Origin: Candidatus Latescibacterota bacterium
Lineage (GTDB): Bacteria; Latescibacterota; UBA2968; GCA-2709665
Reading direction: 5' to 3'
DNA length: 64,000 nucleotides
Assembly: GCA_021295655.1 (NCBI GenBank)
Contig: JAGWBX010000010.1
Location: 43,441 to 107,440, forward strand
The translations under genes and the position numbers were made by a program. How positions within the stretch are numbered: position 1 is the first letter of the stretch; each line of letters starts with the position of its first letter. Shown piece after piece: positions 53,674-61,959 of the stretch. The notes under the pieces are model-generated. The model did not search any database, was not told where the DNA came from, and saw nothing but the letters and a program-made list of their open reading frames with translations.

Positions 53674-55146
53674 CTACTGGAAAAACGGCTTGAAATCCTC
53701 AATAACGGCCAGTACGCCAAAGGCGGTGAACACGATGCCGCAAAGCATATTGAGCGTGACGAGCAAAGGACCCATTCTGAACGGCTCGGGAAGGAATCTG
53801 CGATCGGCCCACACCATGGCAAAGCACCATGGTCCGGCCAGCAGGACCCCGGTGATATGGAGAGGGATCGTCATCATTGAAATCGGATTCCAGCCCACGC
53901 CGCGGGGGTCCAGGGTTGCCGTCCACCAGGCGTATGTCACGAGCCCTATCGCCGCAACGCCCGAATAGCAAAGTGTCCACAGGCGCATCCTGTCCAGGGT
54001 CAGATTCCTCCATTGCAACCGGGTGGATCGAACGCATTCGTGTGCCGTCCGCACGTAGAGTTCAAACGCACCGTAGACCGTACCGAATATTGCGAAGAAG
54101 ACACCGGCCTTGTAAAGCGCCGACAACAGGATCTGCGCCGTCTGGCCGGGGTGAAGCTGCGTGAGGAAGACCACCTGATAATTGTAGAGATCCATTCCCG
54201 AGGGTACGATCCGATTCGTGTGCAGGAGCGTTGCCCCAAGGATGAGAAACGTCGCGGTGAACACCAGCACGCTGCCGAACGATACGGTACAGTCGATAAG
54301 TGGCGCCTTCAGCCACCTGAGCCCCAGCCGGACGTTCCTTTCATCCTCGGCCGGCGCCGGCCTCCGGCTTCCATCCGTCACCCTGCCGATCAGCCCCCAG
54401 GCCTTTTCTCTCATCATGCCCACATAGCCCACGTAGTCCTGAACGCCACCGCCCATGACGCCCATATAGGCGACCATCTCCACGATCAGCGTACGATCCG
54501 CAAATGCCGGGTTCGCCTTGACCCATTGGGGGTAATCCGGCAAGGAAGGCGTTATCGCGCCGGCAAGTACCGACATCCAGTCCGGATTGACGGCAAACGT
54601 CGCGATCAGCATGACCACCAGCATCGAGCCGACGAGCGTCAACTGAACGCGTTCCAGAAACCCGTAACTCTGCATCAGGGTCAACGCCGCAAGCAGTACG
54701 ATGAACAGGATCGCGATGGCATGGGGGTACAACCCCGGGTCTCCGAACAGCACCCACGACGTGATCGTGCCGAGCATGATCGGTAGACTCGCCAGATAGA
54801 ACGGGAATGCCACGATAACCACCACCCCGATGATGCCCGGGAACAGCCCCCGGGGGCCCGGTAAGGCCGCCCACCGTTCCATCGGATGTTCGCCGGTTAG
54901 CGTCATGTACCGCGCCGCGGTGTAGACCTGCACCCCCTTCGTGAGACAGAAGAGACTGAACGCCCAGAACATCGCATAGCCGAAAATCGCCCCGCTGCGC
55001 GACGCCCACACCGTCTCCCCGCTACCGATCGTCACCGACGCAATGACGGCCCCGGGACCGAAGAACTTCAGGAAATCCATCACCCGCCGCGAGCTCAACT
55101 CCGGCGCCAATTCCGGAAACCGCTGCTTCTGTTCATCGGGCGTCAC
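53674..55146 (-). CDS. Nramp-family transporter lacking canonical metal motifs
   Basis: 490 residues with about 11 hydrophobic segments. The first helix reads KFFGPGAVIASVTIGSGETV: it keeps the Nramp GPG/GxGE pattern but not the DPGN that binds Mn(II) or Fe(II), and the sixth helix (VAYMGVMGGGVQDYVGY) lacks the MPH motif. Related proteins have been placed in an Nramp-like clade of unclear substrate. The GTG start at 55146 has GGGGG five bases upstream, contributed by the end of repeat copy 4; a TTG 12 bases earlier is the alternative. It follows the cyclase gene in orientation, with the repeat between. Confidence 0.78.
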   Translation of the reverse strand: MTPDEQKQRFPELAPELSSRRVMDFLKFFGPGAVIASVTIGSGETVWASRSGAIFGYAMFWAFSLFCLTKGVQVYTAARYMTLTGEHPMERWAALPGPRGLFPGIIGVVVIVAFPFYLASLPIMLGTITSWVLFGDPGLYPHAIAILFIVLLAALTLMQSYGFLERVQLTLVGSMLVVMLIATFAVNPDWMSVLAGAITPSLPDYPQWVKANPAFADRTLIVEMVAYMGVMGGGVQDYVGYVGMMREKAWGLIGRVTDGSRRPAPAEDERNVRLGLRWLKAPLIDCTVSFGSVLVFTATFLILGATLLHTNRIVPSGMDLYNYQVVFLTQLHPGQTAQILLSALYKAGVFFAIFGTVYGAFELYVRTAHECVRSTRLQWRNLTLDRMRLWTLCYSGVAAIGLVTYAWWTATLDPRGVGWNPISMMTIPLHITGVLLAGPWCFAMVWADRRFLPEPFRMGPLLVTLNMLCGIVFTAFGVLAVIEDFKPFFQ

Positions 55147-55154
55147 AACATCCC

Positions 55155-55346
55155 CCAATTCGAAAAAAACAGCAACCCGGCGACGCGACGAAAACCCCTG
55201 AAACGGGGCGTAACGGACGTCAAAAAGGACATGCTTTCAGTTCACGTCCGGTGACCTGGTGTATCCTGGTAATCAGAAATTAAATCACCTTTATCCACTT
55301 GCATATATTCGGTTTCACTTCCCCGAAGCATTACGAATCAAGATTG
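55155..55346 (-). repeat. 190-bp dispersed repeat, copy 4
   Basis: Minus-strand copy ending nine bases from the Nramp-like start codon. All conserved blocks of the family are present. The final GGGGG next to the repeat serves as the likely ribosome-binding site. Confidence 0.85.
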
Positions 55347-55392
55347 ACTCTTGCCCGTAACCACAGGTGTACGCGGTCGAATCAGGAGCTGT

Positions 55393-56358
55393 CTACCTGA
55401 CCGCGAACGGATTTCCCGGCGACCCGGTGGCGCCCTTCAGCCGCAGGGGCGCAAATACGAACGCGAACTCGTACACTCCGTCTTCCGCCAGACCGTCCAG
55501 GTCCAGATTCTCCAGGATATAGACCCCGTTTCGCTGGATCAGCAACTCGTGGACCCGGAATGCACCGTCCGCGTCTTCACCGGGCACAGCCTCGACCGCC
55601 CATGTATCGGCGCCGACCATGACGATCTTCCTTTCAAGCAGCCACCGCGCGGCTTCCAGCCCGATGCCTGGCTGACCCGAGTTGTAAGTCTCATTGTCGA
55701 CCATCCACAGTTTTCCGTGGCCCGTGCGGATCAGTACGACGTCGCCTTCCGTCACCGCCACGGCCTGCTTTTTCAAAGCCCCTTCGACGTCGCCCGCTGT
55801 AATCACATAGCCGACTTCCAGCCGCTCCAGCCCCTTGTACTCCGCCACGTCCACCAGGACGCCACGGGTGAAGATAACACCGACGTTTTCGATTCCGAGT
55901 TTCTCCAGTCCGTAAGCCGTCCCTACCTCCGACCGTGTAAATCCATTATAAAAGATGTCCTGATCGCCTTTACGCGTTCCAATATGACCCAATCCGTCGA
56001 ACTGGGTCCCCACCTGTCCGATCTCGCCGCTGAACATCTCGTCGTACCAGACCAGCCGGTTCTCTCCGAGGGGCCCTCCGGTTGGCGACCCTGGAATGGT
56101 CAGACTGTAGTGACGGTTGCCGAAAAGCGGAATGCCCGGCTCGTACACCCGTCCGAGCTGGTAGGTCCTGCCCGTCCGGATCAATCCCGCCGCCTCCATT
56201 ACCTTTCGCGGGGTCAGCCGGTTTGCCGCTCCTCGCTGGTCTTCCGCTCCCCATTCCGACGGCCACCATTTGTCGCCCTCAGCCGCTTTCTCCGCGAGGG
56301 CCGGAGTCAGGGCGATCAGGCATCCCGCAATCATCGCGCATAGGTATTTTTGTGGCAT
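55393..56358 (-). CDS. Exported cyclase-family (kynurenine-formamidase-like) hydrolase
   Basis: 321 residues. Residues 1-22 form a signal peptide (LCAMIAGCLIALTPALA). The family metal motif appears as QVGTQFDGLGHIGTRKGDQD, followed by FYNGFTRSEVGTAYGLEKLG and the later VLIRTGHGKLW and GLEAARWLLERKIVMVGADT. The first His of HxGTHxD is replaced by Gln-x variants common in a secreted subgroup. Members hydrolyse N-formylkynurenine or other amides and esters; substrate unknown. GAGGAGG is five bases before the ATG. Confidence 0.82.
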   Translation of the reverse strand: MPQKYLCAMIAGCLIALTPALAEKAAEGDKWWPSEWGAEDQRGAANRLTPRKVMEAAGLIRTGRTYQLGRVYEPGIPLFGNRHYSLTIPGSPTGGPLGENRLVWYDEMFSGEIGQVGTQFDGLGHIGTRKGDQDIFYNGFTRSEVGTAYGLEKLGIENVGVIFTRGVLVDVAEYKGLERLEVGYVITAGDVEGALKKQAVAVTEGDVVLIRTGHGKLWMVDNETYNSGQPGIGLEAARWLLERKIVMVGADTWAVEAVPGEDADGAFRVHELLIQRNGVYILENLDLDGLAEDGVYEFAFVFAPLRLKGATGSPGNPFAVR

Positions 56359-56411
56359 TCAGGCCTCCTCTCAGGCACAGGGTTGACACCGTCCGGGCAC
56401 GTACCGGATTT

Positions 56412-56440
56412 ATGATAACATCCGCAATGACCAAAATCAA
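56412..56440 (-). promoter_or_regulatory. Promoter of the cyclase gene
   Basis: On the minus strand TTGATT (56440-56435), 17-base spacer, TATCAT (56417-56412). The start codon is about 50 bases downstream. Confidence 0.65.
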
Positions 56441-56452
56441 GCGCGGAATGCG

Positions 56453-56497
56453 TATAATGGCCGGTAAACAGAAGCCTGTTGCGCCCGTAACGGGCGC
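56453..56497 (+). promoter_or_regulatory. Possible -10 box and leader palindrome before the aldo/keto reductase
   Basis: TATAAT at 56453-56458 is a perfect -10 hexamer, but no good -35 box lies 17 bases upstream. GCGCCCG-taa-CGGGCGC (56481-56497) follows in the leader and could be an operator or RNA hairpin controlling the 56.5-64 kb run. Confidence 0.4.
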
Positions 56498-56567
56498 ATG
56501 GTATCTTGGACGCTGCCCCGAAAGTGGGGCGCCGACTCCCCGGTCCCGTCTATTTCGAGGCACGCAA

Positions 56568-57587
56568 ATGCAAACCAGAGTCCTCGGCCGAACCGGCCTT
56601 GAAGTTCCCATTGTGGGTCTGGGTACCGGCTTTATCGGCATCGCGGACCCCAACCGGGCGGCAACCGAATACGACTTCATGGAGGGTTGGGACGAAGACC
56701 GGCCGGCACGTTCAGGCGAAGGCGCCGCCCGGTCCAGCCATATGGAGATCGAACCGGGAATTGCAACGGTGCATGCGGCAATCGAAGCGGGCTCCACGCT
56801 GATCGATACCGCCCCGCTGTACGGTTCGGGCAACAGCGAAACCATTATCGGCGAGGCCCTCAGGCAACGCCCTGACCTTGCCGGACGATGTACGGTCACC
56901 ACAAAAGTCGGGCAGACGGCCGACGGACGGGACCACGCCTACGACGCCGTCATGCGGCAGGTGGAGGAAAGCCGGCGTCGTCTGGGAATCGACACCTTTG
57001 ACGTTCTCTATATCCACGATGCCATGGGCATTCCCTTCGAGGAAGTCATGGGAAGGGACCGTGCCCTCGGCGCCCTTCGACGGCTCCAGGATACGGGCGT
57101 GACGCGTTTTGTCGGCACCGCGACCAACGACCCCCACACCAACGCCTGGTACATCGAAACCGGGGAGTTCGATGCCGCCGTGGTTCCGGACGCGCTCAGC
57201 CTGATCAATCAGCTTGCCTGCGACCGCATCCTGCCGGCGGCGGTCAGACACAACGTGGGTCTCGTTGTTGCCACGCCGGTTGAACGGGGGCTGCTCGCCA
57301 CGGGTCCCGTGGACGGCATCGACTACCTTGCCCGCAGCTTCAGCCAGGCCTGCCTGGACCAGGTCGCGAGAATTCAGGACCTTTGCAACGGCCACGGCGT
57401 GCCGATGGTTGCGGCGGCGCTGCAATGGTGTACCCGCCATCCGCAGGTTGCCGCTACCATTCCCGGCGCACGCGTACCGGACGAAGCCCGGGCGAACGCC
57501 GTCGCGGGAGACGTCGATATACCCGAGGCATTCTGGAGAGAACTCGCCCCCTTCATCCGGCACTTCGAAGCCGGCGTGGACCGGTAG
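56568..57587 (+). CDS. Aldo/keto reductase, aldose-1-dehydrogenase-like
   Basis: 339 residues. The catalytic tetrad is visible: Asp and Tyr in LIDTAPLYGSGNSE, Lys in CTVTTKVGQTAD and His in DVLYIHDAMG. The N-terminus QTRVLGRTGLEVPIVGLGTG is typical. The subgroup includes D-threo-aldose 1-dehydrogenase and L-fucose or D-galactose dehydrogenases. GAGG is seven bases before the ATG; the long open frame upstream is not homologous. First gene of the 56.5-64 kb carbohydrate run. Confidence 0.87.
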   Translation: MQTRVLGRTGLEVPIVGLGTGFIGIADPNRAATEYDFMEGWDEDRPARSGEGAARSSHMEIEPGIATVHAAIEAGSTLIDTAPLYGSGNSETIIGEALRQRPDLAGRCTVTTKVGQTADGRDHAYDAVMRQVEESRRRLGIDTFDVLYIHDAMGIPFEEVMGRDRALGALRRLQDTGVTRFVGTATNDPHTNAWYIETGEFDAAVVPDALSLINQLACDRILPAAVRHNVGLVVATPVERGLLATGPVDGIDYLARSFSQACLDQVARIQDLCNGHGVPMVAAALQWCTRHPQVAATIPGARVPDEARANAVAGDVDIPEAFWRELAPFIRHFEAGVDR

Positions 57588-57610
57588 AGAAGACAACGGA
57601 AATTTATCTC

Positions 57611-58501
57611 ATGTCTCTGAAGCTGACCCTTCTTGGCACCGGAACCCCAACCCCGCTTACCCACCGTGCGGGCTCAGGCTACCTCGTCAGTTTCGACGAG
57701 GAAGTCCTGCTGTTCGACTGCGGCCCGGGTATTGCAAGACGCCTCCTCGAAGCGGGGGTCCCGCCCGAAGCGCTGACACGTCTCTTTCTGACCCATCTCC
57801 ACTACGATCACAGTGTGGACTACGCGTGCATCGTGCTCACCCGCTGGGATCAGGGCGCGGGAAAGATCCCTGAACTCCACGTCTACGGACCGTCCCCGCT
57901 GAGCCGCATGACGGAGCGGCTCCTGGGGTCTGATGGCGCCTTCGGACCGGACCTCGAGGCGAGAACACGGCACCCGGGCAGCGAATTCGTCTACGAACGA
58001 AGGGGCGGCATCCTTCCGCGGAAACGCCCCGAACCCATCGTCACCGAAGTGGCGGACGGCTCGCGCATTCAAGCGGAAAACTGGGAAGTCCGGACTGCTG
58101 AAGTCGTGCACGTTCAACCGCAGCTCACGTGCCTGGCCTACCGGCTGGACACTCCGTACGGAACGATCGTCTTTGGCGGAGATACGGCGCCCACGGGCAG
58201 CCTTACGGACCTGGCGCAAGGCGGGGACGTGCTCATCCACATGTGCCACCTGATCAACAACGTCGAACTGGATCCGCGCATTACAGGCTGCTGTTCCGGG
58301 CACCTGGACGCCGCACGGACCGCGCGCGAGGCGGGCGTCGGCACGCTTGTCCTGACCCACGTGACCGAACAGCTGGAACCGCCCGGCGTCCGGGAGCGCC
58401 TCGTTGCCGAAGCCGCGCACGTCTTCAAGGGGCAGATCGTCTTCGCGGAAGATCTCACGGAAGTGCCCGTGGGTCCCATCGATCCGGAACCCATCCGGTA
58501 G
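57611..58501 (+). CDS. Metallo-beta-lactamase-fold hydrolase (RNase Z-like)
   Basis: 296 residues. The metal motif HLHYDH is at residues 62-67 in LFLTHLHYDHSVDYA; later ligands lie in VVHVQPQ, FGGDTAPTG and LTHVTEQL. The fold and the TGTPTPLTHRAGSGYLV start resemble RNase Z and arylsulfatase or phosphodiesterase-like members, but the position after an aldose dehydrogenase would fit a sugar lactonase. No strong ribosome-binding site precedes the ATG. Function is not decided by sequence. Confidence 0.83.
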   Translation: MSLKLTLLGTGTPTPLTHRAGSGYLVSFDEEVLLFDCGPGIARRLLEAGVPPEALTRLFLTHLHYDHSVDYACIVLTRWDQGAGKIPELHVYGPSPLSRMTERLLGSDGAFGPDLEARTRHPGSEFVYERRGGILPRKRPEPIVTEVADGSRIQAENWEVRTAEVVHVQPQLTCLAYRLDTPYGTIVFGGDTAPTGSLTDLAQGGDVLIHMCHLINNVELDPRITGCCSGHLDAARTAREAGVGTLVLTHVTEQLEPPGVRERLVAEAAHVFKGQIVFAEDLTEVPVGPIDPEPIR

Positions 58502-58569
58502 CCGGAACGGAATCGACCGTGTCCGACCCGCTTTCAGATTAAAGAACCCATTCTTCCAGGAGCTTCAAA

Positions 58570-59934
58570 GTGAAAGCCGTCATCCTGGCCGCCGGCAAAG
58601 GCGACCGCTTCTATCCGTTCAGCCACTACAGGCCCAAACCCATGTTCCCCGTCTGCAACCGGCCTCTGCTGGAATGGGTCGTCGAACGCATCGTGGCCGC
58701 GGGCATCACGGAGGTCTGCATCGTTGTCGGACGTCGGCACGGCCGGGTACGCAGCCATTTTTCCGACGGCCGCCGGTTCGGATGCAGAATTACCTATATC
58801 GAGCAGCCGGAGCCACTCGGCACGGCCCACGCCGTTTCTACCGCCGCAGGCTTTATCGGAAGTGACGACTTCCTGGTCGCGTACGGCGACCTTTTCTTCG
58901 AACCGACGGTCCTTTCGCAACTCCTGGATGGTTTCTCCGGCCGGTCGGTCGCCGCCGTCCACCACAGCGAGGAGCTCAACCGGCGCATTCGCGTGGAATC
59001 CGATGGCCGGGGAAATATCGTCAATTACACCTGGAAGCCCCGGTCGTCCGCCGGCACGGCGCTGTCCGGCCTCTACGTATTCCGGAACGACGCAATTCAG
59101 GACCTGGGAAACACGTCGGACTTTATCACCGGCGTGCAGAACGGCGTCACGCCCCCTGAGGGCCACGAAATCGCCGACGCCCTGGCGCTTATGAACCGGG
59201 AGGGCCGGCCAGCGGCAGCGGTCCGCGCCGACGGTGTCTGCTTCGATATGGACATGCCCTGGGAGCCCCAGGCGGTCTGCCGTCTGGCCGTGCGGGAAAT
59301 GGCCCTGCGCCTGCAGGCCTCCAGTATAGCCGGCACGGCGCGGGTCGATCCGGATTCGCATATCGGCGGCCCGGTGTTCGTCGACGAAGGCGCGACCATC
59401 TCACGCGGGGCCCGTATCAGCGGGCCCGTCTGGATCGGCAGAAACACCCACGTTTTCGAAGGCTCCCAGATCGCCCCGCACACGGTCATCGGAGACGACT
59501 GCCGGATCGGGCCTTTCGCGAAGGTCTCAGGTTTTGTCGACCGCAACAACCACATCACCTTTCTCGGAGAATTCAGCGGCGTCATTCTGGCGGGCGGCAG
59601 GATCACCCACCAGATGCAAATCGCCGGCATCTACGGTGAAGGCGCGGAATTCGGCGCCGGCACCCAGGTTGGCACGCTTCGATTCGACGACGGACCGACG
59701 CAGGTGGACGTGAAGGGCATCCGCCTTCCGGCGCCCGGTTTTTCGGGCGCCCTGTTCGGCGATTACGCACGCACCGGCGTGGGAACCATACTCATGCCGG
59801 GCCGCATTGTCGGCCCCGGCGCCATGGTCGGCCCCGGTGTGGTCCTGATGAACAACGCGCCGTCTCACAAAGCCGTCATTCTGAAGCAGCAGCATCAGGA
59901 AATCGACTGGGGACCGGAGAAATACGACCATTAG
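58570..59934 (+). CDS. Sugar nucleotidyltransferase with C-terminal left-handed beta-helix (GlmU-like)
   Basis: 454 residues. The N-terminal pyrophosphorylase signature is VILAAGKGDRFYPF followed by RPKPMFPVCNRPLLEWV, with LVAYGDLFF as the metal-binding DxD-like strand. From about residue 255 hexapeptide repeats form the beta-helix (IGGPVFVDEGATISRGARIS, IGDDCRIGPFAKVSGF). It activates a sugar-1-phosphate, with a possible acyltransferase function at the other end. GTG start with AGGAG seven bases upstream. Confidence 0.88.
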   Translation: MKAVILAAGKGDRFYPFSHYRPKPMFPVCNRPLLEWVVERIVAAGITEVCIVVGRRHGRVRSHFSDGRRFGCRITYIEQPEPLGTAHAVSTAAGFIGSDDFLVAYGDLFFEPTVLSQLLDGFSGRSVAAVHHSEELNRRIRVESDGRGNIVNYTWKPRSSAGTALSGLYVFRNDAIQDLGNTSDFITGVQNGVTPPEGHEIADALALMNREGRPAAAVRADGVCFDMDMPWEPQAVCRLAVREMALRLQASSIAGTARVDPDSHIGGPVFVDEGATISRGARISGPVWIGRNTHVFEGSQIAPHTVIGDDCRIGPFAKVSGFVDRNNHITFLGEFSGVILAGGRITHQMQIAGIYGEGAEFGAGTQVGTLRFDDGPTQVDVKGIRLPAPGFSGALFGDYARTGVGTILMPGRIVGPGAMVGPGVVLMNNAPSHKAVILKQQHQEIDWGPEKYDH

Positions 59935-59946
59935 TGCGGAGTATCG

Positions 59947-61698
59947 ATGCGACGGGACCATATCGAAACCGAGATTCGCCGGCGCGCCGACGGTTACAGG
60001 CCCCAGACCCATCTGATTGCCGACTATTACCGGGTCCGGCGAAAGATCGCTTATCCCCTCCCGATCCGCGAGATATACCTGCCCGGTTTGCCGATTTCCG
60101 GCATCCGGAGGTACCCATGGTCCATCTGGATGACATGGAGCCTGGAAGAACGAATCCTGAGCCTAGGTTGGGCGGCGTCCTGGTTCGGCGACGAGCAGGC
60201 GCGCCGGCTGGCCGTTGCGGACCTGGACGCGCTGGCCGAATGGCCGTGCTACCGACAGTTGCCGATACCCGATCTGGCTTCGGGTCACGCGCTGCGCATC
60301 CTCTGGCTGGCCTGCACCCGGTGGGACTGGCTGCCCGGCAGCCTGACGCGAAAGATCGAACGGGCGTTTCAGCGCCACGTCGATGACACGCTCCCGCTGT
60401 CCGACGCCAGGCACGGCGCGTTTGAAAGCAAAGACGATATCCTCGCGCTGGAAGAACCCCATACCGCGCTGCACAACATCCCGTTCATCGGCACGGTTGG
60501 CCTCGCCCTGGCCGCAAACGGCATTTCGCATCCGTCCGCCGATGCGTTGAACCGCAGGCTGGAGGCGCTCCTCGGGGCGATCCTGGACCTGCGCAACAGC
60601 GGTCATTCGGAAGGGATCGGTTACGACGGATACATCCTGGACTTCTCCGCCGACTGGCTTGGGACACTCTCCTCGGCCAGGCGGAACGCCTTGATGGAAC
60701 ATCCACGTTTCGGCGACGTCCTGGACGAGTCCATCGCGCTCGGAGCACCGGGCGACGTCGCGAATGTCGCCCAGTTGAGCGACGCCGAACCCCGGGAGAT
60801 GCCGTTCCACGTGTCCGGGTACGCCAAGCTCTTCCGGTACCGTTCGTCGCCGCGTGCGTGCTGGTACCTGAAACGCTGCGGCCTTCGCTGGTTGCGCGCA
60901 GACGCGCTGGCGGCGCTTCACGAGGTCGACGTTGATCATCGATGTGAACCGCCCCCGGCGGGGGCAATCGATGCGCACTACGCGGTCGTGCTCAGGAGCG
61001 GATGGGAACCGGAAGACCTGGCCGTGGCCATGGCCGCGAGCAACTCGAGAATGAGCCACATCCAGAACGACAACGGGTCCATCGTCATCGGCTCCCGAGG
61101 CCGCTGGCCGTTATCGGACCCAGGCTATCAGCAGTATATGAAAAAGAGAGAACGTGAATTCACCCTGGGGCTCACGGCACACAATGCGCCCGTCATCAAT
61201 GGCATGGCGCAGACGGGGAAGCCGTTGGACCGCCGGGTCGTTCTGAGGCGGTGCAACGGAACGACGCATATGGCAGAACTGGACCTGACCCCCTGTTATC
61301 CCGCCGCGCTGGCGTTGGAACGGGTGGTCAGAACGCTTTGGCTTTCGGAGAGAGACCTGGTGGTCCTCGCCGACCGCGTGCGAGGCGCCACCGTCGAGTC
61401 CATCAGCTATCACTGGCACGGACACCCGGACGCCGCCTGGTGGGTGCAGGACAATATGGCGCGCATCTATGCGCCGGATCTCACGCTCTGGGTCGGCTCG
61501 CCCCAGGCCAAGATCACAGACCGGAATGTTGACCGTCTCCCGGGATCCAGGGGCCACCTCACGCTTGGCGCGAGCGCGGACCCAACCGCGCCATGTGTCT
61601 GGTGGGTTTTTTCCAAGGGCGATACGCCGCCCGCCGTGGCACTGCAAGACCGGGGGTGCGGGATTCACGTCGACGGCCGCAGTTTTCGGACATCGTGA
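59947..61698 (+). CDS. Heparinase II/III-family protein
   Basis: 583 residues. An N-terminal alpha/alpha toroid has EGIGYDGYILDFSADW near residues 220-235, with the active-site tyrosine region. The C-terminal beta-sandwich has MSHIQNDNGS (from residue 369, His371) and LSDPGYQQY, matching the H-x-x-D-x-G-S and D-x-G-x-x-x-Y family pattern, then TAHNAPVINGMAQ. These enzymes cleave uronic-acid-containing polysaccharides by beta-elimination. No signal peptide is apparent, so it may act on oligosaccharides in the cytoplasm. GGAG is five bases before the ATG, 12 bases after the previous stop. Confidence 0.83.
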   Translation: MRRDHIETEIRRRADGYRPQTHLIADYYRVRRKIAYPLPIREIYLPGLPISGIRRYPWSIWMTWSLEERILSLGWAASWFGDEQARRLAVADLDALAEWPCYRQLPIPDLASGHALRILWLACTRWDWLPGSLTRKIERAFQRHVDDTLPLSDARHGAFESKDDILALEEPHTALHNIPFIGTVGLALAANGISHPSADALNRRLEALLGAILDLRNSGHSEGIGYDGYILDFSADWLGTLSSARRNALMEHPRFGDVLDESIALGAPGDVANVAQLSDAEPREMPFHVSGYAKLFRYRSSPRACWYLKRCGLRWLRADALAALHEVDVDHRCEPPPAGAIDAHYAVVLRSGWEPEDLAVAMAASNSRMSHIQNDNGSIVIGSRGRWPLSDPGYQQYMKKREREFTLGLTAHNAPVINGMAQTGKPLDRRVVLRRCNGTTHMAELDLTPCYPAALALERVVRTLWLSERDLVVLADRVRGATVESISYHWHGHPDAAWWVQDNMARIYAPDLTLWVGSPQAKITDRNVDRLPGSRGHLTLGASADPTAPCVWWVFSKGDTPPAVALQDRGCGIHVDGRSFRTS

Positions 61699-61959
61699 AC
61701 TTACGCGCCTGATCACTGCTTTCCAGGACAGAAACGGATTTGAGACCGGCGTGGATTCAGATGGACGGTAAGCCAATGGCCCTTGATGCGGGAATTCGTC
61801 GGTTGCCCGAAGTTCGAGGGCAGGGATGCCCTCACTCCGGGTATTGGTGGATCACGTCGTTATAGAGGGCAAGTTACCTTCGGTCGCAGGGCGCTCGTGT
61901 CCAGTATAGCGACCTGGTGGTATTGCCCGGTTCTGAGGTGACAGGTAAGGAATCCTTGA

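Noticed and set aside
61816-61833. GAGGGCA/TGCCCTC hairpin as a terminator after the heparinase gene
   Set aside because: No T-run follows; it is 118 bases after the stop and could be any leader structure.
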